Shown here: positions 14,392 to 23,322 of the stretch, one piece after another
How the letters are laid out: every line of letters begins with the position of its first letter
Position numbering within the stretch: the first letter of the stretch is position 1
Assembly: GCA_910577115.1 (NCBI GenBank)
Contig: CAJTMC010000022.1
Coordinates: 1-63,064, forward strand
Reading direction: 5' to 3'
Origin: an uncultured Lachnospiraceae bacterium
GTDB lineage: Bacteria; Bacillota; Clostridia; Lachnospirales; Lachnospiraceae
Length of the DNA: 63,064 nt
Notes under the pieces: generated by a model
The model's database searches: none
What the model was told of the DNA's origin: nothing
Seen by the model: only the letters and a program-made list of their open reading frames with translations
Position numbers and translations under genes: made by a program

Positions 14392-16827
14392 TTATCCCAT
14401 CGTTACGACAACATGATACGCTGTCTTTCCCTTTTCATAAGGAATTACACATCCGTCAACTGCTTTTCCGTCAACAGTAATACTTTGAATCCCCTTTTCC
14501 ACATCATTCGGATTTTTTACCTCAATTGTATAAGTACCCTCACGAAATTTTCGTATCAGTGTAAAATCGCCAAATCCTTTTGGAACACAGGGATTTACAG
14601 ACAGTCCGGTATGCGTGGGGGAAACGCCCAAAATATACTGCGAGATATTGACAAAGGTCCATGCCGCCGTACCGGTCAGCCAGCTGTTCTTTGCCTCTCC
14701 GTAGAATTTTGCGTCTCTTCCGGCAATCATCTGAGCATATACATAAGGCTCTGTCCTGTGAATTTCGCTGATTTCCTCCACGTAAGCAGGGCAGGTCTTT
14801 TGATAAATTTCAAACGCGCGGCTTCCTCTGCCAATCACCGTTTCCGCAATGGAAATCCATGGATTGTTATGGCAGAAAATTCCGGCATTTTCCTTATATC
14901 CGGGCGGATAAGAGGAAACCTCGCCAAGCTCCAAATGGTATTTGGTATAAGCCGGCTGCAACAGCATGATACCATATTTGGTGTCAAGTTTTTCTTTGAC
15001 AGAATCAAGTGCTTTCCTGGCAAGCCCTTCCCTGACACCGACTCCGGCAAGAACGCAGAAGCCCTGCGGTTCAATATAAATCTGTCCTTCCTCGCATTCT
15101 TTGGAGCCGACTTTTTTACCGTATGCATCATAAGCGCGGACAAACCAGTCACCATCCCAGCCGTCTTTTAAGATTGCTTCATTCATTGCCGCAACTTCTT
15201 TTCTTGCACGTTTTGCCTCATCAGGCATATTCATAAGCTCGGCAAGCTGTGCATATTCTTCCCCGTATTTTACAAACATTCCGGCGATAAAGACCGATTC
15301 CGCAACAGGCCCTTCGCTTGGACCAAAAGTTTGGAAGGACTCGCCCGGATGCTCAGAGAAGCAGTTTAAATTAAGGCAGTCATTCCAGTCGGCGCGTCCG
15401 ATTAAAGGCAGGTTATGCGGTCCCTTATGGGTAATAATATAATCCAAAGAACGCTTCAAATGTTCCATAAGCGGTGCAGCTGCGGACAGATCATTGTCAA
15501 AGGGCACCAGCTCAGTCAAAATGGAAGTATCGCCTGTCTCTCGCACATAAGCGCTTGTACATGCAATCAGCCACAGCGGATCATCGTTGAATCCGCTTCC
15601 GATATCGGAGTTTCCCTTCTTGGTAAGCGGCTGATATTGGTGGTATGCGCTGCCGTCTTGAAACTGCGTAGAGGCAATATCAATAATACGCTCTCTTGCA
15701 CGATCGGGAATCAAATGCACAAAACCAAGCAAATCCTGACACGAATCGCGAAATCCCATACCTCTTCCGATTCCTGATTCATAGTAAGATGCGGAGCGCG
15801 ACATATTAAAGGTTACCATGCACTGGTACTGGTTCCAAATATTGACCATACGGTCAACTTTATCGTTTGAGGATTGAACGGTATATTTTGAAAGCAGTGT
15901 ATTCCAGTAGCTGTTTAACCCGGCAAAAGCCTTTTCCACATCAGCGTCTGTCTGATATTTTGCAAGCATTGTTTTCGCCGGATTTTTATTGATGATACCG
16001 GATGATTCCCATTTATCTTCGTCAGAATTTTCCACATATCCAAGCACAAAAACGAAAGACTTTGTTTCGCCCGGCTCCAGCGTCACGCAAATCTGATGGG
16101 CGGCAACCGGTGACCAGCCGCTTGCAATGGAATTTGTACATGCACCGTTTTCGACTGCAATCGGTGCGTCCACACCGCGGTAGGCACCAATAAAAGCATC
16201 GCGGCTTGTGTCAAAGCCGTCAATGTTGGCATTAACGGAATATACCGCATAATGATTGCGGCGTTCCCGGTATTCGGTTTTGTGATAAATGGTGGAATCA
16301 AGAACTTCCACTTCACCGATACTAAAATTGCGCTGGAAATTTTTCATATCATCGTCAGCATTCCATAAACACCATTCAACATAGGAAAACAGTGTGATTT
16401 CCTTCTTGCCGGAAGAAGTGTTGGAAAGCTTTAAGCTGGTGATTTCACAGTTGTCATTCATAGGAACAAATGTAAGCATTTGGGCTTTCACGTCATTCTT
16501 AGATGAAGTAAAGCGGCTATAACCGATTCCATGACGACATTCGTAGGAATCCAGCTCTGTTTTTGAGGGCTGCCAGCCTGGATTCCACACACAGCTTCCA
16601 TCTTTTATGTAAAAGTATTTGCCGTTTCTGTCGGTTGGCACATCATTGTAGCGGTATCTTGTAAGACGCAGCAGCTTTGCGTCCTTGTAAAAGCTATATC
16701 CGCCGCAGGTGTTGGAAATCAGGCTGAAAAATTCATTGCAGCCAAGATAATTGATCCAGGGAAGCGGTGTTTTGGGGGTTGTTATGACATATTCTTTGTT
16801 TTGGTCGTCAAAATATCCGAATTTCAT
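14392..16827 (-). CDS. GH94 cellobiose phosphorylase
   Basis: The 811-residue length equals that of characterised cellobiose phosphorylases, which split cellobiose with phosphate into glucose 1-phosphate and glucose in the cytoplasm. The N-terminus MKFGYFDDQNKEYVI is the usual start of this family. The block RADWNDCLNL (about residues 478-487) carries the general-acid Asp of GH94, and IGRGMGFRDSCQDLLG (about 353-368) is the conserved substrate loop. The frame extends six codons to ATG 16845, but the preferred start follows TGGAGGAT. It is divergent from a LacI regulator and sugar ABC importer and shares their operator. Laminaribiose or cellodextrin as substrate cannot be excluded. Confidence 0.9.
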   Translation of the reverse strand: MKFGYFDDQNKEYVITTPKTPLPWINYLGCNEFFSLISNTCGGYSFYKDAKLLRLTRYRYNDVPTDRNGKYFYIKDGSCVWNPGWQPSKTELDSYECRHGIGYSRFTSSKNDVKAQMLTFVPMNDNCEITSLKLSNTSSGKKEITLFSYVEWCLWNADDDMKNFQRNFSIGEVEVLDSTIYHKTEYRERRNHYAVYSVNANIDGFDTSRDAFIGAYRGVDAPIAVENGACTNSIASGWSPVAAHQICVTLEPGETKSFVFVLGYVENSDEDKWESSGIINKNPAKTMLAKYQTDADVEKAFAGLNSYWNTLLSKYTVQSSNDKVDRMVNIWNQYQCMVTFNMSRSASYYESGIGRGMGFRDSCQDLLGFVHLIPDRARERIIDIASTQFQDGSAYHQYQPLTKKGNSDIGSGFNDDPLWLIACTSAYVRETGDTSILTELVPFDNDLSAAAPLMEHLKRSLDYIITHKGPHNLPLIGRADWNDCLNLNCFSEHPGESFQTFGPSEGPVAESVFIAGMFVKYGEEYAQLAELMNMPDEAKRARKEVAAMNEAILKDGWDGDWFVRAYDAYGKKVGSKECEEGQIYIEPQGFCVLAGVGVREGLARKALDSVKEKLDTKYGIMLLQPAYTKYHLELGEVSSYPPGYKENAGIFCHNNPWISIAETVIGRGSRAFEIYQKTCPAYVEEISEIHRTEPYVYAQMIAGRDAKFYGEAKNSWLTGTAAWTFVNISQYILGVSPTHTGLSVNPCVPKGFGDFTLIRKFREGTYTIEVKNPNDVEKGIQSITVDGKAVDGCVIPYEKGKTAYHVVVTMG

Positions 16828-16936
16828 ATTCGCAGAATCCTCCATTTCTCATTCTTTTCTCAGAATTTTCTTAAAACTCTTAAAATAGGTGAACAAGCAT
16901 CATAATATTTATTGAAAGAAATCACTATCTGATTGC

Positions 16937-16965
16937 ATTATAGAAAACGATTAAGTAAAAGTCAA
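16937..16965 (-). promoter_or_regulatory. promoter of cellobiose phosphorylase with operator in the spacer
   Basis: On the minus strand TTGACT (16960-16965) and TATAAT (16937-16942) are 17 bp apart. The spacer, 16943-16959, is the 17-mer GAAAACGATTAAGTAAA, which recurs at 17255-17271. A repressor bound there would block RNA polymerase directly. Confidence 0.75.
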
Positions 16966-17092
16966 GTGCTGAAAAAACTTTTTTCGACAGCCTGCGGAAA
17001 AAGGAATAACAGGATAAAGTGTTGGAAATATAGGGAAAAAACAAGGTTTTTGTTCTTGCTCAGGGTACATAAAAATAAGGAAACAAAGCATA

Positions 17093-17107
17093 CGAAAACG
17101 ATTTGTC
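17093..17107. promoter_or_regulatory. third LacI-type operator-like site
   Basis: CGAAAACGATTTGTC shares the core GAAAACGATT with the two operator copies at 16943 and 17255. It lies between the divergent promoters, where it could support repressor looping. Confidence 0.45.
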
Positions 17108-17217
17108 TTGAAATTGACTAAAACAACAGAAATAATTAAAATTTCATGAAAATAGACAAAATGCCAAATAAAAATTATGTTAAATTTCCTAAAATATAAA
17201 AAATATACAAAAACTTC

Positions 17218-17246
17218 TTGAAATTGCATTCAAATTGGATTATAGT
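17218..17246 (+). promoter_or_regulatory. promoter of the LacI regulator and ABC importer operon
   Basis: TTGAAA (17218-17223) and TATAGT (17241-17246) are separated by 17 bp. The predicted start falls at the edge of the operator at 17255-17271. Confidence 0.65.
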
Positions 17247-17254
17247 AAAAGTAC

Positions 17255-17271
17255 GAAAACGATTAAGTAAA
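17255..17271. promoter_or_regulatory. LacI-type operator at the importer promoter
   Basis: GAAAACGATTAAGTAAA is identical to the copy inside the cellobiose phosphorylase promoter. The GAAAACG core resembles half of the usual LacI/CcpA-family operator. Placement just downstream of the -10 box fits repression. Confidence 0.7.
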
Positions 17272-17318
17272 CAAAAATATCTAAAGACATTTACTTCTAT
17301 AGGCAGGAGAGTGGAAGT

Positions 17319-18362
17319 ATGGTATCAATGAAAGACATTTCGATAGCCTGTGGGGTATCGGTGGCGACAGTCAGTAAAGCGCTGAATGACCACAAGGACA
17401 TCGGAGAAGAAACAAAAAAGCGGATTCGGCAGATTGCCAAAGAGATGGGATATGTTCCCAACTCGGCGTCGAAAGCGTTAAAGACGCGCCGCACCTATAA
17501 TATCGGGGTTCTTTTTACCGACGAGGCACACAGCGGTCTGACACACGACTATTTCTCGTATGTGCTTGACAATTTTAAGCGGACGGTGGAGGAGCAGGGC
17601 TACGACATGACCTTTATCAACTGCTGCAAGACAAGGGCGAACAGAATGTCCTATCTGGAGCATGCAAGATACAGAGGATTCGACGGCGTCGTGATTGCCT
17701 GTGTTGATTTCTACGATCCGGAGGTGCTCGAGCTGGTGCGCAGCGACATTCCGGTGGTGACGATTGACCACCTGTTTAACAACAGAATGGCAATTATTTC
17801 CGACAACGTAAAAGGAATGAAGGATTTGCTTACGTTCGTATACAACAAAGGGCACAGACGCATCGCCTACATACATGGTGCGGACTCGGCGGTAACCCAA
17901 AGCAGGCTCGCTTCCTTTTACAGGACGGCACAGGAGCTGGGGCTGGATATTCCGGACGAATACATAAAGGAAGCCGCTTACAGGGACACCAATGCAACTT
18001 TTGTAAAGACAATGGAGCTGTTGGATTTGCCCAATCCGCCGACCTGTATCCTGTACCCCGACGATTTCGCCAGCTATGGCGGCATCAACGCAATCAATGA
18101 CAGGGGACTGGATATTCCGCAGGACATTTCCGTAGCAGGATATGACGGAATCCGGATTGGCAGACACTTGGAACCGCAGCTTACAACCTTGCGGCAGAAC
18201 ACGAAGCAGATTGGTGCGCAGGCGGCGGAATATTTGATCCGGCTGATTGAAAACCCCAAGACAACTGTTGCCCAGACAGTGGTGATTGAGGGGGAAGTGT
18301 ACGAGGGAAAAACTGTGGGAACAATGGAAACAGCATTTCGGGAATCAAATTCCCTGAGATAA
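17319..18362 (+). CDS. LacI-family transcriptional regulator
   Basis: The 347-residue protein has an N-terminal LacI helix-turn-helix (MVSMKDISIACGVSVATVSK), the hinge helix containing PNSASKALKTRR near residues 47-58, and a periplasmic-binding-protein-like effector domain up to about residue 330. It lies between the divergent cellobiose phosphorylase and the ABC importer genes. Three GAAAACGATT sites surround its promoter, so it probably represses both units and itself until a beta-glucoside is present. Start at ATG 17319 after GCAGGAGAG. Regulation by cellobiose is inferred from neighbourhood. Confidence 0.92.
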   Translation: MVSMKDISIACGVSVATVSKALNDHKDIGEETKKRIRQIAKEMGYVPNSASKALKTRRTYNIGVLFTDEAHSGLTHDYFSYVLDNFKRTVEEQGYDMTFINCCKTRANRMSYLEHARYRGFDGVVIACVDFYDPEVLELVRSDIPVVTIDHLFNNRMAIISDNVKGMKDLLTFVYNKGHRRIAYIHGADSAVTQSRLASFYRTAQELGLDIPDEYIKEAAYRDTNATFVKTMELLDLPNPPTCILYPDDFASYGGINAINDRGLDIPQDISVAGYDGIRIGRHLEPQLTTLRQNTKQIGAQAAEYLIRLIENPKTTVAQTVVIEGEVYEGKTVGTMETAFRESNSLR

Positions 18363-18402
18363 ATGCACATTTATTTTTATTATTATTAATGGAGGAAAAA
18401 AT

Positions 18403-19836
18403 ATGAAAAGAAAAGTATTAAGCACATTACTTGCAGCAACAATGCTGACCGGACTGTTAGCCGGATGCGGCAACAGCTCAGAACCGGCAGCCAATAATAA
18501 TAGCGAACCGGCAGCAGAAAATCCGGCGCCTGCAGAGACAACACCCGCAGCAGACAGCGCCAATGCGGAAACACAGGCGCCCGCAGTAGAAGCAGGCGAC
18601 GAGGGAAGTGTTCTGAATATTTACTGCTGGAACGATGAATTTTACCGTCGTATCAGAGATCATTATCCCAACTATGAGGTAATTGACTCGACACATGGAA
18701 CAATCGGTGATGTATCCGTTGTATGGAATATTACGCCAAACGACGATAATGCTTATCAGAACAATCTCGACGAAACCCTGTTAAGACAGGCAGATGCGGC
18801 AACTGATGATAAGATTGACCTGTTTCTGGTAGAAGCAGACTATGCGTTAAAATATGTAGATACAGAGTATACAATGCCAGTAAAGGATCTTGGCATTACA
18901 GATGCGGATTTGGCAAACCAGTATCAGTATACAAAGGACATTGTTACGGATTCCAGCGGTGTTTTAAAAGGCGTTTCATGGCAGGGCTGCCCGGGTGTTA
19001 TGTTTTATAGCCGCGAAGTGGCAAAGGATGTTTTTGGAACAGATGATCCGGCTGAGATTCAGGAGTATGTAAAGGATTGGGATACCTTTAATGAAACTGC
19101 TGAGACATTGAAGGCGAAAGGATACTATGCTGCTTCTTCTGCAAACGATACATATCGTGTATATTCCAACAACGTGACTTCAAAGTGGGTTGTTGACGGA
19201 AAGATTAACGTTGACGACAACATTATGAAGTGGGTAGAGGATTCAAAGGCGCTTGTAGACGCAGGCGTAATCGGAACACATGAGCTTTGGAGCGATGACT
19301 GGTCACAGGGCTTCTATCCGGAAGGAAAGGTATTTGCTTACTTTGGGCCGGCCTGGCTTGTAAACTTCAGTATGGCAGCTGACAAAGAAGGAAGTATCGG
19401 TAACTTAGGCGGCTGGGCAGCGACGGAAGGGCCACAGGGATTCTTCTGGGGCGGTACATGGATTTGCGCGGCAACAGGAACAGACAATCCAAGTCTTGTA
19501 AAAGATATTATGCTTCAGATGACGGCAAACGAGGAAATCATGAAGGAAATCGTTATTGCAGATGATGATTTTGTAAACAATAAGCCGGCAATGAACGCAA
19601 TGGCAGAAGATGAAACTTATTCCAGCAAAATTTTAGGCGGACAGAATCCTCTTGCAATGTACTGCGCAGGTGTGGAAAGCCTTGATTTGAGTAATCTTTC
19701 AATCTATGATCAGGGATGTAACGAAGAGTTCCAGAATGCAATGAAGAACTATTTTGACGGCAATACAGATTTGGATGGCGCACTTGATTTATTCTACAAA
19801 GCAGTTGTGGAAAAATATCCTGAGCTGACATACTAA
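18403..19836 (+). CDS. sugar ABC transporter substrate-binding lipoprotein
   Basis: This is a 477-residue lipoprotein with a signal peptide and lipobox LLAGC, the Cys being about residue 22. An Asn/Ala/Pro/Glu-rich linker of about 45 residues follows, then a type-1 extracellular solute-binding fold with tryptophan- and tyrosine-rich motifs (for example EGPQGFFWGGTWICAATG) common in cellodextrin and maltodextrin binders. It captures the sugar outside the cell for the two permeases downstream. No ATPase gene is present, as usual for CUT1 importers that borrow a shared MsmK-like ATPase. Cellobiose or cellodextrin specificity is inferred from the adjacent phosphorylase. Confidence 0.9.
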   Translation: MKRKVLSTLLAATMLTGLLAGCGNSSEPAANNNSEPAAENPAPAETTPAADSANAETQAPAVEAGDEGSVLNIYCWNDEFYRRIRDHYPNYEVIDSTHGTIGDVSVVWNITPNDDNAYQNNLDETLLRQADAATDDKIDLFLVEADYALKYVDTEYTMPVKDLGITDADLANQYQYTKDIVTDSSGVLKGVSWQGCPGVMFYSREVAKDVFGTDDPAEIQEYVKDWDTFNETAETLKAKGYYAASSANDTYRVYSNNVTSKWVVDGKINVDDNIMKWVEDSKALVDAGVIGTHELWSDDWSQGFYPEGKVFAYFGPAWLVNFSMAADKEGSIGNLGGWAATEGPQGFFWGGTWICAATGTDNPSLVKDIMLQMTANEEIMKEIVIADDDFVNNKPAMNAMAEDETYSSKILGGQNPLAMYCAGVESLDLSNLSIYDQGCNEEFQNAMKNYFDGNTDLDGALDLFYKAVVEKYPELTY

Positions 19837-19848
19837 TTTGACAAATGC

Positions 19849-19878
19849 GTGCCTGTCTGGCGGCGGTCAGACAGGCAC
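19849..19878 (+). other. intercistronic hairpin after the binding-protein gene
   Basis: GTGCCTGTCTG (19849-19859) and CAGACAGGCAC (19868-19878) form a perfect 11-bp stem with an 8-nt loop and no T run. Such structures protect the 3' end of binding-protein mRNA and raise its yield over the permeases. Confidence 0.7.
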
Positions 19879-20018
19879 AGTATTGTTAAGGATACAGAAC
19901 CGGCAGCAGGTCTTTGGACAATACAAGGTGGAGCATTAAGGCTTGCTGCGAGTTCTGTATTGACGAAAAGGAATATAACGGCAGGTACAGAATCAGAATG
20001 AAAAGGAGGATGCAGGAT

Positions 20019-20933
20019 ATGAAGAGCCAAAAACAAAGCAGGGTAGTAAGCTATAATAAATGGGGATATATTTTCCTGATTCCGTTTATTGTAGTTTATG
20101 TGGTTTTTCAGTTCATTCCGTTGGTTACAACGGTTGTAAACAGCTTTTATGAGAATTACCGTTCCGGTCTGACGCAAATCGGACCAACATTTATCGGATT
20201 TGAAAATTATAAGAAAATTTTGCAGAATAAGGATTTGTGGACTTATGCGCAGAATACGCTGATTATGTGGGCAATGGGATTTATTCCTCAGATTCTTGTG
20301 TCGCTGCTGCTTGGCGCATGGTTTTCCAATCCAAGTCTGCGGCTGAAGGGACAGCGCTTTTTTAAGACCGTTATTTATCTGCCGAACCTGATTATGGCGT
20401 CCGCGTTTGCCATGCTGTTTTTTACCCTGTTTTCGAATAGTGGTCCTGTCAATTCCATTTTGATGCAGGCGGGGGTCATCAGTGAGCCGTATAAGTTTTT
20501 GTCGAATGTATGGAGTGCGAGATCTTTGGTCGCTTTTATGAACTTTTTGATGTGGTTTGGTAATACAACCATACTGCTGATGGCAGGAATGATGGGCATT
20601 GACACGTCGCTGTTTGAGGCGGCGCAGGTCGACGGTGCAACTTCCACGCAGGTATTTTTCCGCATTACATTGCCGTTGCTTCGACCGATTTTGGTATATG
20701 TTATGATTACCTCGTTAATCGGCGGCTTGCAGATGTTTGATGTACCGCAGATTTTGACAAACGGTACCGGCGATCCGATGCGCTCTACCATGACATTGAT
20801 TATGTATCTAAACAAACACTTGTTTAGTAAAAACTATGGTATGGCAGGTGCCTTGTCTGTCCTTCTGTTTATTGTAACAGGCGTTTTGAGTATGATTGTA
20901 TATAAAGCAACAAACGGAAACAAGGAGGGATAA
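20019..20933 (+). CDS. sugar ABC transporter permease (MalF-like)
   Basis: The 304-residue protein has six membrane segments and the inner-membrane-permease EAA loop near residues 205-225 (LFEAAQVDGATSTQVFFRIT), which contacts the ATPase. The frame opens at 19914, but ATG 20019 follows AAAAGGAGG at 10 nt and gives the normal N-terminal length, with the first membrane segment at residues 16-36. It forms the channel of a CUT1-type sugar importer together with the next gene, which begins 3 nt after its stop. Confidence 0.9.
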   Translation: MKSQKQSRVVSYNKWGYIFLIPFIVVYVVFQFIPLVTTVVNSFYENYRSGLTQIGPTFIGFENYKKILQNKDLWTYAQNTLIMWAMGFIPQILVSLLLGAWFSNPSLRLKGQRFFKTVIYLPNLIMASAFAMLFFTLFSNSGPVNSILMQAGVISEPYKFLSNVWSARSLVAFMNFLMWFGNTTILLMAGMMGIDTSLFEAAQVDGATSTQVFFRITLPLLRPILVYVMITSLIGGLQMFDVPQILTNGTGDPMRSTMTLIMYLNKHLFSKNYGMAGALSVLLFIVTGVLSMIVYKATNGNKEG

Positions 20934-20936
20934 ATC

Positions 20937-21806
20937 ATGAGTCAAAGTGAAAACTTAACAACGAAAAAAGGTCTGGGATTAGGACCGAGAAGAGCAGTTG
21001 CATATATTGTTTTGGTCTTTGTATCCATCTTGTGTCTGTTTTGGTTTTACGTGCTGTTTATCAATGCAACCCGTTCGCATGGGGAGCTGACAACAGGCTT
21101 TACGCCGATGCCAAGCACGCACCTGTTGGAAAACTGGCGCAATTTACTGACAAAGAGTACGCAGCCGATTTGGTCGGGAATGTTTAACTCCTTTATCGTA
21201 GCGGCTTTGTCAGCGATACTGTGTACATATTTTTCAACAATGACCGCATATGCGATTCATGCGTATGATTTTAAGCTAAAGAAATTTATGTTTACGTTTA
21301 TTTTGATGATTATGATGATTCCGACACAGGTAACCGCGCTTGGTTTTTTACAGCTGGTTTCCAAAATGAAGTTGGAGAATTCGTTTGTTCCGCTGATTGT
21401 GCCGGCGATTGCAGCGCCTGCCACATTCTTCTATATGAAGCAGTATATGGAAAGCACCCTGCCGTTGTCACTGGTGGAAGCGGCAAGAATCGACGGTTCC
21501 GGAGAGTTTCGGACGTTTAATACGATTGCGTTTCCTCTGATGAAGCCGGCAATCGCCGTACAGATGATTTTTACATTCGTTACAAGCTGGAACAATTACT
21601 TTACACCGGCATTGATTTTGCACGACGAGAAAAAGAAAACGCTTCCGATTTTGATTGCACAGCTTCGAAGCGCAGACTGGCTGAAGTTTGATATGGGTCA
21701 GGTTTATGTGATGATTGCTTTTTCGATTTTCCCGGTTATTATTGTTTATCTGTTCCTCTCAAGATTTATTGTACAGGGTGTTGCACTGGGAAGTGTGAAA
21801 GGGTAA
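20937..21806 (+). CDS. sugar ABC transporter permease (MalG-like)
   Basis: The 289-residue second permease subunit of the CUT1 importer has six membrane segments. The EAA loop reads LVEAARIDGSGEFRTFNTIA (about residues 180-199). It begins 3 nt after the MalF-like gene with AAGGAGG overlapping that gene's end, so the two are translationally coupled. A strong terminator follows, ending the cellobiose-locus operon. It pairs with the upstream permease and an unlinked ATPase to import the sugar captured by the lipoprotein. Confidence 0.92.
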   Translation: MSQSENLTTKKGLGLGPRRAVAYIVLVFVSILCLFWFYVLFINATRSHGELTTGFTPMPSTHLLENWRNLLTKSTQPIWSGMFNSFIVAALSAILCTYFSTMTAYAIHAYDFKLKKFMFTFILMIMMIPTQVTALGFLQLVSKMKLENSFVPLIVPAIAAPATFFYMKQYMESTLPLSLVEAARIDGSGEFRTFNTIAFPLMKPAIAVQMIFTFVTSWNNYFTPALILHDEKKKTLPILIAQLRSADWLKFDMGQVYVMIAFSIFPVIIVYLFLSRFIVQGVALGSVKG

Positions 21807-21823
21807 GTGTATTTTTAAAAAGG

Positions 21824-21867
21824 AAAAATGCTTTGAATGGCAGGGCTGTCATTCAAGGCATTTTTTT
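21824..21867 (+). terminator. rho-independent terminator of the sugar importer operon
   Basis: AAAAATGCTTTGAATG (21824-21839) pairs with CATTCAAGGCATTTTT (21850-21865), continuing into a T run, with a 10-nt loop. Confidence 0.92.
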
Positions 21868-21906
21868 AATACAAAATCGTAAAATTTGTAAAAATTTGGT
21901 AAAAAA

Positions 21907-21935
21907 TGGAAAATAGTAAAAAAACATGATACAAT
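21907..21935 (+). promoter_or_regulatory. possible promoter of the ibrA-like operon
   Basis: TGGAAA (21907-21912) and TACAAT (21930-21935) are 17 bp apart in an AT-rich region after the terminator. Both hexamers deviate from consensus, so this is tentative. Confidence 0.4.
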
Positions 21936-21999
21936 AAAAATGTTTCGCTTAGACATCATAAAAATGCATAATGTTATACATGGCAGGGAGGGATGTTTT

Positions 22000-23322
22000 A
22001 TGATGGTAAAAGGATATCAAAAGAAAAACGTTTATGATGCGATACAGGAGCGATTTCATTATCTGTTTCATGAGTTTGAAAATATTTATGTGTCTTTTAG
22101 CGGCGGTAAGGACAGCGGTGTTTTGCTGAATCTGCTGCTTGATTTTAAGCGCAAATATTATCCGGGACGCAGAATCGGTGTGTTTCATCAGGATTTTGAA
22201 GCGCAGTACAGTGTCACTACGGAATATGTCACAAGAACTTTTAAAGCGCTTGAGGGGGAATGTGATTTATACTGGGTATGCCTGCCGATGGCTACCAGAA
22301 CGGCACTCAGCAGTTACGAGATGTACTGGTATCCCTGGGATGATAAAAAGGAAGAACTGTGGGTTCGGCCAAGACCGGATTATCCCTATGTCATTACGAT
22401 AGACAAGCCGTTTAATCATTACCGCTACCGGATGCATCAGGAGGATCTTGCAAAGCAGTTCGGGCGGTTTTACAGAGAAGAACATGATTACGGAAAGACG
22501 GTAAGTCTGCTTGGAATTCGTGCAGACGAGTCTTTGCAGCGGTATAGCGGTATCGTAAATAAAAAGTATGGCTATAATGGAGAGTGCTGGATTTCCAAAC
22601 AGTTTAAAGATGTGTGGTGTGCCTCTCCGCTTTATGACTGGTCAAATCAGGATGTATGGGTGGCAAATTATCAGTTTAATTATGATTACAATGCCCTCTA
22701 TGATTTGTATTATAAAGCAGGGCTAAAGATAGACCAGATGCGTGTTGCGTCGCCGTTTAACGATTATTCCAAAGATTCCCTGAATTTGTATCGGGTGCTG
22801 GATCCGGAGATTTGGACAAAGCTTGTGGGGCGTGTCCGCGGAGCAAATTTTGGGTGTATCTATGGCAGAACCAAAGCAATGGGATATCGTAATATTACAT
22901 TGCCGGAAGGGCATACATGGGAGTCATACACCAAGTTTTTGCTGGATACGCTTCCTGCAAGACTCCGCAATAATTATGTGAAAAAGTTTAAGACTTCGAT
23001 TGAGTTTTGGCACAAGACAGGCGGAGGGCTGGAGGAGAATGTAATACAGGAACTGATTGATCATGGATATAACATCCGCCGAAACGGTGTGTCAAATTAT
23101 ACATTGATGAAGAATTCCAGAATTGTGTTTGTCGGGGATATTCCTGACGATACGGATGATATCAAGTCCACAAAGGATATTCCAAGCTGGAAAAGAATGT
23201 GCTACTGCATTTTAAAAAATGATCATACCTGCCGGTTTATGGGATTTGGACTGACGCGACAGGAGCAGCTTAGAAATGAGAAAATTAAACGGAAGTATGG
23301 AGAGATGATAAATGGCAAATAG
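22000..23322 (+). CDS. ibrA: IbrA-like PP-loop (PAPS reductase-fold) protein
   Basis: The 440-residue protein has an N-terminal PP-loop ATP pyrophosphatase domain with VSFSGGKDSGVLLN (about residues 31-44), as in PAPS reductases and DndC. The C-terminal half fits the DUF3440 domain of IbrA and ends with a cysteine cluster, MCYCILKNDHTCRFMGFG (C-x-C-x7-C). E. coli IbrA acts with the ParB-like IbrB to activate phage-borne eib genes, but the biochemistry of the pair is not settled. The next gene is an IbrB-like protein overlapping by 11 nt. GGGAGGG lies 7 nt before ATG 22000. Sulfur or adenylyl chemistry on nucleic acid is possible but unproven. Confidence 0.82.
   Translation: MMVKGYQKKNVYDAIQERFHYLFHEFENIYVSFSGGKDSGVLLNLLLDFKRKYYPGRRIGVFHQDFEAQYSVTTEYVTRTFKALEGECDLYWVCLPMATRTALSSYEMYWYPWDDKKEELWVRPRPDYPYVITIDKPFNHYRYRMHQEDLAKQFGRFYREEHDYGKTVSLLGIRADESLQRYSGIVNKKYGYNGECWISKQFKDVWCASPLYDWSNQDVWVANYQFNYDYNALYDLYYKAGLKIDQMRVASPFNDYSKDSLNLYRVLDPEIWTKLVGRVRGANFGCIYGRTKAMGYRNITLPEGHTWESYTKFLLDTLPARLRNNYVKKFKTSIEFWHKTGGGLEENVIQELIDHGYNIRRNGVSNYTLMKNSRIVFVGDIPDDTDDIKSTKDIPSWKRMCYCILKNDHTCRFMGFGLTRQEQLRNEKIKRKYGEMINGK

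Noticed and set aside
22000..23322. Dnd phosphorothioation system based on the PP-loop protein
   Set aside because: DndB, DndD, DndE and a cysteine desulfurase are missing, and the C-terminal half fits DUF3440/IbrA rather than DndC.
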